A stretch of 64,000 nucleotides of DNA from Acinetobacter baretiae (GTDB lineage Bacteria > Pseudomonadota > Gammaproteobacteria > Pseudomonadales > Moraxellaceae). Shown here piece after piece: positions 1-9,164 of the stretch; the stretch's first letter is position 1, and every line of letters starts with the position of its first letter. Both the position numbers and the translations under genes were made by a program. The stretch spans positions 85,934-149,933 of the forward strand of contig NZ_VTDM01000002.1 in NCBI RefSeq assembly GCF_015627105.1, in the 5' to 3' direction. The notes under the pieces are model-generated. The model worked only from the letters and a program-made list of their open reading frames with translations. It was not told where the DNA came from and made no database searches.

Positions 1-124
1 TTATCAAAAATAATATGTAAAGTATGGGTTATATTTTTCATCTATCCCATTTATAGTCAATGCCATTTATTAATTATTTTTTATAAAAAACAATATATTA
101 AATCATTTAAATTTCAAAATCATT

Positions 125-157
125 ATAAAAATAGGCCACTGTGATACGTGACCTATT
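125..157 (-). terminator. Rho-independent terminator of the sfnG unit
   Basis: Read on the minus strand, a 10-bp stem (130-139 with 148-157, one G-T wobble) closes an 8-nt loop and is followed by TTTTTATA. It lies just downstream of the sfnG stop and would end the minus-strand unit. Bases 1-124 are A/T-rich and show no gene. Confidence 0.7.
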
Positions 158-187
158 GAATGTTTTTTATGTTTTAACAATCATGCT

Positions 188-1270
188 TTATTTTTCTTTT
201 TCTAGTGCCCTTACAAGCGGTAGAACATGCTGACCAAAATATTCAACTTCTTCTATAAAATGTAAAAACCCAGACAAAATTAAATCTACACCTACTTTTT
301 TTAACGCAATAATTCGCTGTGCAATTTGTTGCGGTGTACCAATCAGATTGGTTTTAAACCCATCATTATACTGTACAAAATCTTCAAAGGTTGAATTGGC
401 CCAATTCCCCTCTTTTTCTTTGGTTGATGCACCCGCTTCTTTGCTTGCATCAGCAAATGCATGAACAGCTTCTTTATTGGCCTGTGAAATAATGTCTTGA
501 AGAACTGTTTTTGCCTCTTCTTCTGTATCACGAGCAATAATAAATGCATTCACACCAATTTTTACATTGTGCCCATTCATTCGAGCATTTTCCCGAATAT
601 CATCAACTTGTTTTTTGATCTCTTCAACCGTATTACCGTTGGTAAAATACCAATCTGATACTCGAGCAGCCATTTCTCGAGCAGCCTTGGAACTTCCACC
701 TTGAAAAACCTCTATTGTAGATGGTGTTTCTGGTTTTGGCTTTAAGGTGTAGTCTTTAAATTGATAGTATTGACCTTGAAAAGAGAATTGATCTGTTGCC
801 CAAATTCCTTTGAGACTACGAATAAACTCTTCTGAACGTGCATAACGTTGATCATGCTCTGGCCATTTTTCACCAATTGCATCAAACTCACCTTTAAACC
901 AACCACTAACAACATTAATGGCAATACGGCCTTGTGTTAAATGGCTAATCGTTGCTAGCTGTTTGGCTGCTAAAACAGGTTTCCAAGGCCCCGGTAAAAT
1001 GGCAGCAATCACTTTTAAGCGTGTGGTTTTAGCCAATAAAGCATGACTAAAACTAACAGACTCATGTTGATTTTCTGCACCATAACCTGCAGTAAATCGA
1101 ATTTGCGTGAGCGCATAATCAAAACCATTTTTTTCAGCCGTTTGAGCTAAACGTACGTTGTAGTCATAACTCCAATCTGTACGTTGTTCAATATGACTCA
1201 CAACTAAGCCACCACTTACATTAGGCACCCAGTAGGCAAACTTTAATTCTTCAGAAGATACAGTCGTCAT
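188..1270 (-). CDS. sfnG: Dimethylsulfone monooxygenase SfnG-like (FMNH2-dependent)
   Basis: A 360-aa luciferase-like (LLM class) flavin monooxygenase. SfnG enzymes use reduced FMN and O2 to convert dimethylsulfone to methanesulfinate in the cytoplasm, feeding sulfur assimilation. The whole chain is a TIM-barrel LLM domain. Visible family segments are the start FAYWVPNVSGGLV, LTQGRIAINVVSGWFKGEF near residue 120 and FQGGSSKAAREMAARVSD near 190. The length matches the family. It lies 25 nt downstream of an FMN reductase gene that would supply FMNH2, and a terminator follows it. A related alkanesulfonate monooxygenase (SsuD/MsuD) is possible, but the N-terminus and neighbours favour SfnG. Confidence 0.88.
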   Translation of the reverse strand: MTTVSSEELKFAYWVPNVSGGLVVSHIEQRTDWSYDYNVRLAQTAEKNGFDYALTQIRFTAGYGAENQHESVSFSHALLAKTTRLKVIAAILPGPWKPVLAAKQLATISHLTQGRIAINVVSGWFKGEFDAIGEKWPEHDQRYARSEEFIRSLKGIWATDQFSFQGQYYQFKDYTLKPKPETPSTIEVFQGGSSKAAREMAARVSDWYFTNGNTVEEIKKQVDDIRENARMNGHNVKIGVNAFIIARDTEEEAKTVLQDIISQANKEAVHAFADASKEAGASTKEKEGNWANSTFEDFVQYNDGFKTNLIGTPQQIAQRIIALKKVGVDLILSGFLHFIEEVEYFGQHVLPLVRALEKEK

Positions 1271-1295
1271 ATTATTTTCCTTTTATAATCATAAA

Positions 1296-2015
1296 TTAAA
1301 CAATAAATGGTTTTTTATGAATGCGAGCCTCTGCTGTATTTAGATCGGGAATAGTAATGGAAGGCAACACACCATCTTGCTCGATTTGTTTATTAATTCC
1401 TAAGTGTTGGTTGGCTTGTTTAGATTTTTGTTCTAATGCGGTTGCACGAATTCCTTTAGCAGGCGCCCACTCTAAAATAGGTAAAGCACGTGCAACCGCC
1501 AAAGTAATTCGCTGTTTTAACTGTTCGCTATGCAAGGTATATTCTGGTGTAAAATCTTTATCTGTTGCATAAACGCCAATCGGAAGTGTTTGAGCTTGAA
1601 AGAAACTAAATAACGGACGTAACTGATGTTCAAGTACCAACGCATGACGTTCACTACCACCTGAAGCCGCCAACAGTACAGGTACATCGACTAAAGCTGT
1701 TTGCTCAACAAAATCGAATAAATGCTTAAACAATCCTGTAAATGAAGCACGATAGACAGGCGTTCCTACAATTAACGCATCTGCAGATTCTATTTTCGCC
1801 AAGTCATCTTGTACTTTTTCTGGCAATTGATGACGATAAATTGCACCACCAAGTAATGGGCCTATTTCACTCAATTTGACAAAATGAACTTGAATCGCAA
1901 TTGCACTTGATAATTCATCTAAAATATTTTGAATCAAGCTTTCTGTTTTTGAAGGTGTATTTAATCCACCAGATACAGCAACAACCTGAAGTACATGACC
2001 ATTATTGTTTGACAT
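1296..2015 (-). CDS. msuE: NAD(P)H-dependent FMN reductase, MsuE/SsuE-like
   Basis: A 239-aa flavodoxin-fold FMN reductase. It would use NAD(P)H to make free FMNH2 for the two-component monooxygenases encoded around it. The N-terminal phosphate loop VSGGLNTPSKT, GTPVYRASFTGLFKHLFDF near residue 90 and ASGGSERHALVLEHQLRP are typical of the MsuE/SsuE group. An upstream GTG would add four residues, but the ATG at 2015 begins the usual conserved N-terminus. About 55 residues follow the flavodoxin core, a longer tail than SsuE of E. coli. It is co-directional with sfnG (25-nt gap), so the pair is probably cotranscribed. Confidence 0.85.
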   Translation of the reverse strand: MSNNNGHVLQVVAVSGGLNTPSKTESLIQNILDELSSAIAIQVHFVKLSEIGPLLGGAIYRHQLPEKVQDDLAKIESADALIVGTPVYRASFTGLFKHLFDFVEQTALVDVPVLLAASGGSERHALVLEHQLRPLFSFFQAQTLPIGVYATDKDFTPEYTLHSEQLKQRITLAVARALPILEWAPAKGIRATALEQKSKQANQHLGINKQIEQDGVLPSITIPDLNTAEARIHKKPFIV

Positions 2016-2156
2016 ATTAAAAACCACATTAAATAAAATATTTCATCTATTAATAACCGTATTTCATTTTTTGTAAAATATGAAATACGGTATTATTTAT
2101 ACACTTTTAAACTAATGAATTATTAATATATAATTATTTAAATCATCAAAATAATA

Positions 2157-3605
2157 TTAATTCAATTGTTTTACTCCTGATTCTTGAACAACATCATCAG
2201 AGATTAAATCCACATCATTTTTTGTGGGTTCAAATTTAAAAATAAATCCAATCACTACTAAAGGAATAAATGCAAAAATTGCAATAATATTAAATACATC
2301 GGTTTGGTATTTGGTCATCCATACAGGTAATACAAATAATGCAATGGCTTGTGCAATGCCTGTTACTGCCCGATTAAAGCCCACACCTACACCACGAATT
2401 TCTGCAGGATACGCCATGGTTGGGTACACCATCATTTGTGCACCAGGACCAAAACCTTCGGCAAAAAGCCATAATCCAAGTAAACCAATTGCCAAATACA
2501 GCAAGAATGGATCTGAAGGATGACCAATCCAAGCAAGCGCAATAAGTGCAATGAATTGCAATACAAACCCCAAAAGTAAAATATGCCTAGATGCCAATCT
2601 ACTGGCCAAATAAACGCCAAGTAGCCCACCTGTAAACGCAAACAATAAATTCAGCCCAAGAGTGGTTGTAAGTGTGGTCAATGTTGTTGTGTGAAAAAAT
2701 CGAGTTAAAATAGACGGTAGAAAAAAAGCAATCGTTGTATATTGAAAAGCAACTGAAATATGAATTGTGACTGCAACCATCGTTCTAGAAAAATATTTCT
2801 TATTAAACAAAACCTTAAAACTAAGTTTAACCTTTTTTTCAATAGATTTTTGAGTCTTTGTTAAATCTGAAGATACAACAGCATGAATATCATACGATGT
2901 CTTTAAAATCTCGGTCGCTTCTTTTAAACGCCCTTGGTTTGCCAACCAGATTGGCGATTCAGTCAAATATTTACCACGAATAAAAATAATGAATAATGCA
3001 GGAACAGCACCAAAAATTAAAGAAACTCTCCATAACCAATGGCTATAATGCTCTGGCAATAAAAAGTAAAGTGCCAAAACTAAGGCAAAACATGCAGAAG
3101 AAGCCGCATACCACATTGGACACCACGCAGCTAAACGAGCAGCCTTATTACTTTTACCACTAAACTTAGAAAATTCAGATAAATATGACATCGCAACAGG
3201 CAAATCAACACCCACACTCATGCCCATCACAAAGCGAGCAGCAATAAGTACCCATACATTTGGTGCCAAACCGGCAACTATGGCCGCAACAACAAACAAA
3301 ACCATATCCGCCATAAACACACGATAACGTCCAATTTTATCTGTCAAAAAGCCACCGACCAAATTCCCCACAATGGTGCCACAGACAATCGAAGATGCCA
3401 CAACTCCTGTCATTAGAGGGGTGAGTGAAAACTCAGAAATGACTTGCTCTATGCCAAAAGATAAAGTCGTTAAGTCATAAGCATCGATAAACACACCTAC
3501 TAGCGCAAGCCAAATCACTTTATTTGATTTACCTTTTCCCGCATATTGTGAAATCAATCTTGTAATATCTTCTGCATGTTTAGCTTCATATGTTTTATTA
3601 GACAT
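2157..3605 (-). CDS. MFS transporter, metabolite/aromatic-acid:H+ symporter type
   Basis: A 482-aa major facilitator superfamily inner-membrane transporter with about 12 predicted membrane segments. Motif A appears after TM2 as GGFLTDKIGRYRVF, and RFVMGMSVGVDLPVAMSYLSEF after TM4 is typical of the sugar/metabolite symporter families. A large cytoplasmic loop with many lysines (about residues 215-270) separates the two halves. It sits among the sulfur monooxygenase genes on the same strand, 141 nt from msuE, so it probably imports or exports an organosulfur compound. The substrate cannot be read from sequence. Confidence 0.8.
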   Translation of the reverse strand: MSNKTYEAKHAEDITRLISQYAGKGKSNKVIWLALVGVFIDAYDLTTLSFGIEQVISEFSLTPLMTGVVASSIVCGTIVGNLVGGFLTDKIGRYRVFMADMVLFVVAAIVAGLAPNVWVLIAARFVMGMSVGVDLPVAMSYLSEFSKFSGKSNKAARLAAWCPMWYAASSACFALVLALYFLLPEHYSHWLWRVSLIFGAVPALFIIFIRGKYLTESPIWLANQGRLKEATEILKTSYDIHAVVSSDLTKTQKSIEKKVKLSFKVLFNKKYFSRTMVAVTIHISVAFQYTTIAFFLPSILTRFFHTTTLTTLTTTLGLNLLFAFTGGLLGVYLASRLASRHILLLGFVLQFIALIALAWIGHPSDPFLLYLAIGLLGLWLFAEGFGPGAQMMVYPTMAYPAEIRGVGVGFNRAVTGIAQAIALFVLPVWMTKYQTDVFNIIAIFAFIPLVVIGFIFKFEPTKNDVDLISDDVVQESGVKQLN

Positions 3606-3717
3606 TATTATTTACCTTGTATGAAAACCTCCATTAAATATATGTGTATTTTTAAGTATTTAAAAACAATTATAAATGCTTTATTAATAAACAAAAAATC
3701 TTTAATAAAATAAAAAA

Positions 3718-3735
3718 TAGGGCATTAAAGCCCTA
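3718..3735 (-). terminator. Terminator downstream of the NtaA-like gene
   Basis: On the minus strand TAGGGC, a 6-nt loop and GCCCTA are followed by TTTTTTATTTT. It ends the SfnB-like/NtaA-like unit (5213-6514, 3782-5143) and separates it from the MFS gene, which must then have its own promoter in 3606-3717. Confidence 0.7.
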
Positions 3736-3781
3736 AGTAAAACTCATATATAATACTTAAAATATTAAAATAAAATCCAAA

Positions 3782-5143
3782 CTAACGTTTATATTGATAT
3801 GCTTGATGTGATTGAGCAACAAAATCACCTTGCTTAAACAATTTATGTCGTAGTGTTCCATCGGTATAATCGAGTTGATATACACCCCTTCGTTGTAACT
3901 CTGGAACAATCCAACGCACAACATCTATAAAACTTTGGTGCGCTAAAATATAAGCAAGATTAAATCCATCTACTCCTGTTTCTTCAACCCAAGACTGCAA
4001 AGTATCAGCCACTGTGGTGGCGGATCCCACAAAAACAGGACCATTTCCCCCCACACTATTCCAATGTGCAATTTCATCGACCGTCCATACACGATGAGGA
4101 TCGGCATTAACATAAGCGTCTAGCAGAGATTGAATGGCATTACTATGCACATATTGCACATGATCTGTCGCTTGGTATTGTGAAAAATCAACACCCGACC
4201 AACCCGACAATAAAGTCAAAGCACCTTCACGACTGCCATAATCTTGATACTGCTTAAATTTATGCGTTGCTTTTTGATCTGTTTCATCTGTCACAATTGA
4301 AACTAAAGCATAAATTTTTACATCTTCACGCCTACGGCCTGCATGAATCAATTGTTGTTCAATACTTTTAACCAATTTTTGTGTAGCAATTTTAGATGGT
4401 GCTGCAATAAAAATACATTCAGCATGCTGACTTGCAAAAATTTGCCCTCGATGTGATGCACCTGCTTGATAAAGTACAGGAGTACGCTGTGGTGATGGTT
4501 CACACAAATGAATGCCCGGGACTGAAAAATATTTTCCAGCATGTTCAATGGCATGCACCTTGTTTGAATCTGCAAAAACCCCACTGGCCTTGTTTCTATG
4601 AACAGCATCTTGTTGCCAAGAATTTTCCCATAGCTTATACAAGACCTCTAAGTACTCATCAGCAAAGTCATAACGTTCATCATGATTTAACTGTTGCTTT
4701 AAGCCTATATTTTTTGATCCACTTTCCAAATAAGAGGTAACAATATTCCACCCTACTCGCCCTTGCGTTAAATGATCTAACGTACTCATACGGCGAGCAA
4801 ATGGATAAGGATGCTCAAACGAAACAGATGTTGTTAAACCAAAACCTAAATGCTTCGTGACGGCTGCCATAATTGGAATGACCTGCAAAGGGTCATTGAC
4901 AGGTACTTGCACTGCACCATTTAATGCGGCATGGGTACTTTTTTGATAAACATCATAAATCCCTAAAACATCCGCAATAAAAATACCGTCAAACTTGCCT
5001 TGCTCTAAAATTTTTGCCAGATCAGTCCAATACTCAATGCGATTGTATTCTAATGATCGATCTTGTTCGTGACGCCATAAACCGGGAGATTGATGAGCAA
5101 CACAATTCATTTCAAACGCATTAAAACTTATTCTTTTTGTCAT
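3782..5143 (-). CDS. NtaA/SnaA/DszA-family FMN-dependent monooxygenase
   Basis: A 453-aa LLM-class flavin monooxygenase of the NtaA/SnaA/DszA subfamily. Members use FMNH2 from a separate reductase to cleave C-N or C-S bonds, for example DszA on sulfones. Family features include FNAFEMNCVAHQSPGLW at the N-terminus, EYWTDLAKILEQGKFDGIF near residue 37, LTQGRVGWNIVTSYL near 127 and QAGASHRGQIFASQHAE near 225. It is paralogous to 9164-10510 on the other strand. The gene follows an SfnB-like flavoprotein gene by 69 nt. The substrate is unknown; sulfur scavenging is inferred from context. Confidence 0.83.
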   Translation of the reverse strand: MTKRISFNAFEMNCVAHQSPGLWRHEQDRSLEYNRIEYWTDLAKILEQGKFDGIFIADVLGIYDVYQKSTHAALNGAVQVPVNDPLQVIPIMAAVTKHLGFGLTTSVSFEHPYPFARRMSTLDHLTQGRVGWNIVTSYLESGSKNIGLKQQLNHDERYDFADEYLEVLYKLWENSWQQDAVHRNKASGVFADSNKVHAIEHAGKYFSVPGIHLCEPSPQRTPVLYQAGASHRGQIFASQHAECIFIAAPSKIATQKLVKSIEQQLIHAGRRREDVKIYALVSIVTDETDQKATHKFKQYQDYGSREGALTLLSGWSGVDFSQYQATDHVQYVHSNAIQSLLDAYVNADPHRVWTVDEIAHWNSVGGNGPVFVGSATTVADTLQSWVEETGVDGFNLAYILAHQSFIDVVRWIVPELQRRGVYQLDYTDGTLRHKLFKQGDFVAQSHQAYQYKR

Positions 5144-5212
5144 TTTAAATCACCACTTCACATTATATTACTCATAAAAAAATGAGATATAAATAATGTA
5201 TATTATTATTAA

Positions 5213-6514
5213 TTAACTGGCTTTTAATGACTCAATATGACCAATACGCCATTGATAGGGTGGCAATGTTCCATTCACACTAAAATCACCAACAATTCGA
5301 TCTTTATATATTCGTGGATTATGTGATGCTAATGTTCTGATATTACGCCAATATCGATCTAACCCATTTTTTTTATCTATCGCCGATGCACCTAATGCGT
5401 CAAAAGCAATGGTTGATGCATTGAGTAATAAATCAGTGACAATGGTTTGTGCCTGTGCTGTTTCCAACTCTACCAGTGCATTTTGTTCAGCTTCGGCTTG
5501 TAAATCAGTTGCCAATCCTGCAATAAAAGCTCGCTGTAACGCCTGAGCACTTTTTTCGACAATCACCCCAGAAGTATAGGTAGCACTACGCACTTTCCCC
5601 ACAACCTGTAAGACTTGGGCATCATCTCGGCTATAATTTGCATTAGCATGGCTGTAGTTACGTGTCCGTTTTTGTACGGCCTGAGAAAGCTGTTGCGTTA
5701 ACCCACGGCCTAATCCAACAATAATGGCCAATTGAACCAACTGATAATATGCTGCTGAATATTTAAAACGCACAGCATCTGGTAACACATCTGTTTCTTC
5801 CACATGAACAGCGTGAAAAATAGCACTACCACTGGCTGTGAGCTGTTGACCAAACCCGTTCCAATCATCAACAATAGATACCCCTTCATGATGACGATTA
5901 ACCAATACAGAGGCAGATTGTCCTTGTAAATCAGTAATTCCAACATCGACCCAATCTGCAAATAAACTTCCCGTGGTATAGTATTTTTTGCCAGAGACTT
6001 TAAGGCGTCCTTGATCATCTTTATAAATATGTGTTTTAAATTGTTGTTGGGGTTCGTTGCCTCCTTCAGACCAACCACTGCCGACCACTTCATTGTTGGC
6101 CAATCTTTGCAGCCATTTATGCTTAAATACCTCATCTTTTGACAACAATAATTCTTCACTAAAACCAAAATGTACCCGAAGAATTTGAGGTAAATTTGCA
6201 TCTGCCTCTGCAAGCTCTACGAGCAATGCAAAAAGCTCAGGAATCGTGGCATCGGCACCACCATATGTTTTTGGCAATCTCAAACGAGTAAAACCCACCT
6301 GTTTTAACCACTGTAATTGTTCATGCGGTAAAATATGTTGCTGTTCTCTGTGCAATGCGCCTTGTTTTATTTTTAAAAAAGTCGGTCTAAATTGACGTGC
6401 TAATTCTTCATAACGTTCAGATGGTGGATTTCCCCACAATTGACCAATTAAAGAATGTTGATCTGTTTTTACATATAAATTTGTGAAGTTAAATTCAGGG
6501 TTTAAATGTGTCAT
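5213..6514 (-). CDS. SfnB/DszC-like acyl-CoA dehydrogenase-fold flavoprotein (minus-unit copy)
   Basis: A 433-aa flavoprotein with the acyl-CoA dehydrogenase fold, placed in the SfnB 'sulfur acquisition oxidoreductase'/DszC group. DszC-type proteins bind reduced flavin and oxygenate sulfur instead of dehydrogenating acyl-CoA. Visible landmarks are the N-terminal helical domain (RLPKTYGGADATIPELFALL near residue 78), KYYTTGSLFADWVDVG at the start of the beta domain, DDWNGFGQQLTASGS near 220 and RYWRNIRTLASHNP near the C-terminus. Two paralogues lie at 6730-7923 and 7935-9164. It is the first gene of the minus unit and diverges from the plus unit. Confidence 0.82.
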   Translation of the reverse strand: MTHLNPEFNFTNLYVKTDQHSLIGQLWGNPPSERYEELARQFRPTFLKIKQGALHREQQHILPHEQLQWLKQVGFTRLRLPKTYGGADATIPELFALLVELAEADANLPQILRVHFGFSEELLLSKDEVFKHKWLQRLANNEVVGSGWSEGGNEPQQQFKTHIYKDDQGRLKVSGKKYYTTGSLFADWVDVGITDLQGQSASVLVNRHHEGVSIVDDWNGFGQQLTASGSAIFHAVHVEETDVLPDAVRFKYSAAYYQLVQLAIIVGLGRGLTQQLSQAVQKRTRNYSHANANYSRDDAQVLQVVGKVRSATYTSGVIVEKSAQALQRAFIAGLATDLQAEAEQNALVELETAQAQTIVTDLLLNASTIAFDALGASAIDKKNGLDRYWRNIRTLASHNPRIYKDRIVGDFSVNGTLPPYQWRIGHIESLKAS

Positions 6515-6729
6515 ATTTTAAATACTCTTGTTATGTGTATTTTTATTAAACTAAAAGAATTATTTTAAAAGAACACCATTATTTTTAGATAAGTAAATAG
6601 CTTTATATGCTATTACATATGTATGCTGAAAAATATAAACACTGCATATTATATGATAAGTTTTGCGATATTTTTTATTTGTGATTTATTGACCATCACA
6701 CTAGTTTATAAAAAAACGAGGTGTTGGTT
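6515..6729. promoter_or_regulatory. Divergent promoter region of the two sulfur-scavenging units
   Basis: A 215-bp, strongly A/T-rich spacer separates two divergently transcribed SfnB-like genes and so must hold both promoters. An imperfect dyad is visible: ATATGC at 6605-6610 mirrors GCATAT at 6644-6649, with CATATG between. I see no sigma-54 promoter (TGGCAC-N5-TTGC) of the kind driven by SfnR. Control by a LysR-type CysB/Cbl protein encoded elsewhere is plausible but unproven. Confidence 0.5.
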
Positions 6730-7923
6730 ATGAGTCTATTTAAACAAAAAATTATTCACAATGACATTGATGCAATCAATGCTGCCTACCACATTGCAGA
6801 CATTGCATTAGAACAACGAAATATACGTGACCAACACCGAATTTTACCAACTGAGATCATTCAAACACTGGCTCGTAAAGGTTTAACTGGCTGTCGTATT
6901 GCTAAAAAATATGGTGGTGCACATGTTTCACACCAAACCCTCTGTCAAATCTTTCGTACTTTGGCCAAAGCAGATGCAAATATTGGTCAAATTCCACAAA
7001 ATCAATTTGGCTTACTCTATAGCATTGATTTAATTGGTACCGAACAGCAAAAAGAATTTGTTTTTAAAGAAATTTTAGCAGGTAAATTATTAGCCAATGC
7101 AGGACCTGAAAAAAACACTACAGATGTTCAAGATATACAAACCTCATTAAAAAAAGTTGGACAAGACTATATTTTAAATGGTGAAAAATTTTACTCTACA
7201 GGCAGTATTTTTGCCGACTGGTTGGCCGTTAAAGCACAACACCCAGCAGGTTATGTCGCTTTAGTATTGGTGGCTAAAGAAACTCAAGGCGTTGAAGTGA
7301 TTGATGATTGGGATAGTTTTGGACAGCGAACCACAGCAAGTGGTAGCGTAAAATTCAATCATGTTCACGTTGACCCATTTCTTATTTTTGACGAACGACA
7401 GTTAACACAATCTCCCCACTATCGAGGTGCATATTCTCAAATGCTACAAGTGGCCATTGATGTAGGTATTGCAGAATCTGCATTCCAAGACTTACAAAGC
7501 ACTGTTAAAAAAGCTCGTCCAATTGCCGATGCAAATGTCGACCAAGCATCACAAGAGCCCTACTTATTGCAAGAAGTAGGAAAATTAGATGTCACCCTTC
7601 AAGCCAGTATTTTATTGTTAAATCATGCGGCTGAAACGCTAGATGAACTCGATAAAAAAGATACATTAACAGATGCAGACATTGCCAAAGCATCTATTGA
7701 AGTGGCTGAGGCGAAAATATATGCACACCATGCTGCACTTCAAACATCAGAAAAATTATTAGAGCTCGGTGGCAGTCGTTCGGCACTTGCTGAACACCAT
7801 TTAGATCAGCATTGGCGCAATGCTCGGGTACATACCTTACACGACCCTGTTCGGTGGAAATACTACGCCCTTGGCAACTATTACTTAAATCAAGTTTTTC
7901 CAAATAAACATGCTTGGATCTAA
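6730..7923 (+). CDS. SfnB/DszC-like acyl-CoA dehydrogenase-fold flavoprotein (plus-unit copy 1)
   Basis: A 397-aa SfnB-family flavoprotein. It shares KFYSTGSIFADWLAVKA (near residue 155), DDWDSFGQRTTASGS (near 198) and a C-terminal HWRNARVHTLHDP block with the other two copies. It probably catalyses a flavin-dependent step in organosulfur oxidation; the substrate is unknown. A GTG at 6721 is in frame, but ACGAGG at 6716-6721 followed by eight bases puts the ribosome site correctly for the ATG at 6730. The next gene starts 11 nt after the stop, so translation is probably coupled. Confidence 0.82.
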   Translation: MSLFKQKIIHNDIDAINAAYHIADIALEQRNIRDQHRILPTEIIQTLARKGLTGCRIAKKYGGAHVSHQTLCQIFRTLAKADANIGQIPQNQFGLLYSIDLIGTEQQKEFVFKEILAGKLLANAGPEKNTTDVQDIQTSLKKVGQDYILNGEKFYSTGSIFADWLAVKAQHPAGYVALVLVAKETQGVEVIDDWDSFGQRTTASGSVKFNHVHVDPFLIFDERQLTQSPHYRGAYSQMLQVAIDVGIAESAFQDLQSTVKKARPIADANVDQASQEPYLLQEVGKLDVTLQASILLLNHAAETLDELDKKDTLTDADIAKASIEVAEAKIYAHHAALQTSEKLLELGGSRSALAEHHLDQHWRNARVHTLHDPVRWKYYALGNYYLNQVFPNKHAWI

Positions 7924-7934
7924 GAGAACATCAC

Positions 7935-9164
7935 ATGACTTCATCTCATTTTACGCATCATCGCTCAGTAGAAAAAAACCATATACCTGCGCATATTATT
8001 CGCTCAGATCAAGAAGCATTAGACGTTGCAAAAAAACTCAGCGAACAATTTAAAACGCATGCCGTACAAAGAGATCAGCAACGTATTTTACCCTTTCAAG
8101 AAATAGATACGCTCAGTCAATCAGGCTTATGGGCAATTAGTGTACCTAAACAATATGGTGGTGCAGATGTTTCTACATATACCATCGCACAAGTGATTGC
8201 ACTCTTAAGTGGTGCAGATGGCTCAATCGGACAAATACCACAAAATCATTTTTATGCTTTAGAAGTTTTACGAAATACAGGGACAGAAGAACAAAAAAAA
8301 CGCTTGTATACCGAAGTGTTAAACGGTGCTCGTTTTGGTAATGCATTGGCCGAGTTTAAATCAAAAACATCAGCGCAAAAACATAGTTATTTAACACCAC
8401 ATGGCAAAGGCTATGCGATTCAAGGTGAAAAATTCTATTGTACAGGAAGTCTATTTGCCCATCGAATTTCAACGTTAGTTAAAGATCAACAAGGGCATGA
8501 GTTTCTTGCTTTTATTCCTAAAGATGCAGAAGGTTTAACGATTATTGATGACTGGACTGCATTTGGACAACGCCTCACAGGCAGTGGTACCGTCAAACTT
8601 GAAAATGTCTATGTAGATGCTGAAGATGTTGTGGCGTTTAGTGATGTGTTTTTAAAACCCACATTGGTTGGTCCTTATGCACAGCTACTCCATGCCTCTA
8701 TTGAAGTGGGGATTGCTAGAGCAGCTTTTGAAGAAACCTTACATCATGTTAAAGATGCACGGCCTTGGATTGATGCCAATGTTACATCTGCCACACAAGA
8801 CCCTTTAACCCTGTACGAACTTGGGCAGATCGCTGTAGATGTAAAAGCGTCTGAACTCTTATTAAAAAAAGCAGCACAGTCTATTCATGACATTAAAGTC
8901 AGCCAAGCCAATGCTGAAAATATTGCCCAAGCCTCTATAGATGTAGCTCGTGTTCGTGCACATAGCACCGACACTGCCTTAAAAGCATCGTCTAAATTAA
9001 TTGAACTTGCAGGCAGTCGAGGAAGCAGACGCAACAAAGGATTAGATCGTTATTGGCGTAATACCCGAGTACATACATTGCACGATGCCGCACGGTGGAA
9101 ATATTACTTCATAGGTAATTATGTACTCAATCAGATTTCACCCCCTAGACGAGGAACTTTGTGA
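7935..9164 (+). CDS. SfnB/DszC-like acyl-CoA dehydrogenase-fold flavoprotein (plus-unit copy 2)
   Basis: A 409-aa third SfnB-family flavoprotein. Diagnostic blocks are SVPKQYGGADVSTYTIAQVI near residue 75, KFYCTGSLFAHRISTLV near 168 and DDWTAFGQRLTGSGT near 210, with RYWRNTRVHTLHDAARWKYY at the C-terminus, very like copy 1. In the GSLFA block ADW is replaced by AHR, suggesting a different substrate or partner surface. The start is the ATG at 7935 behind AAGAGA; an in-frame TTG at 7914 lies inside the previous gene. Its stop overlaps the ATG of the next gene by one base (TGATG). Confidence 0.82.
   Translation: MTSSHFTHHRSVEKNHIPAHIIRSDQEALDVAKKLSEQFKTHAVQRDQQRILPFQEIDTLSQSGLWAISVPKQYGGADVSTYTIAQVIALLSGADGSIGQIPQNHFYALEVLRNTGTEEQKKRLYTEVLNGARFGNALAEFKSKTSAQKHSYLTPHGKGYAIQGEKFYCTGSLFAHRISTLVKDQQGHEFLAFIPKDAEGLTIIDDWTAFGQRLTGSGTVKLENVYVDAEDVVAFSDVFLKPTLVGPYAQLLHASIEVGIARAAFEETLHHVKDARPWIDANVTSATQDPLTLYELGQIAVDVKASELLLKKAAQSIHDIKVSQANAENIAQASIDVARVRAHSTDTALKASSKLIELAGSRGSRRNKGLDRYWRNTRVHTLHDAARWKYYFIGNYVLNQISPPRRGTL

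Noticed and set aside
5213..9164. Acyl-CoA dehydrogenases of fatty-acid breakdown
   Set aside because: The three proteins have the fold, but conserved blocks and neighbours (SfnG, FMN reductase, NtaA-like enzymes) point to the SfnB/DszC sulfur group; no other beta-oxidation gene is near.
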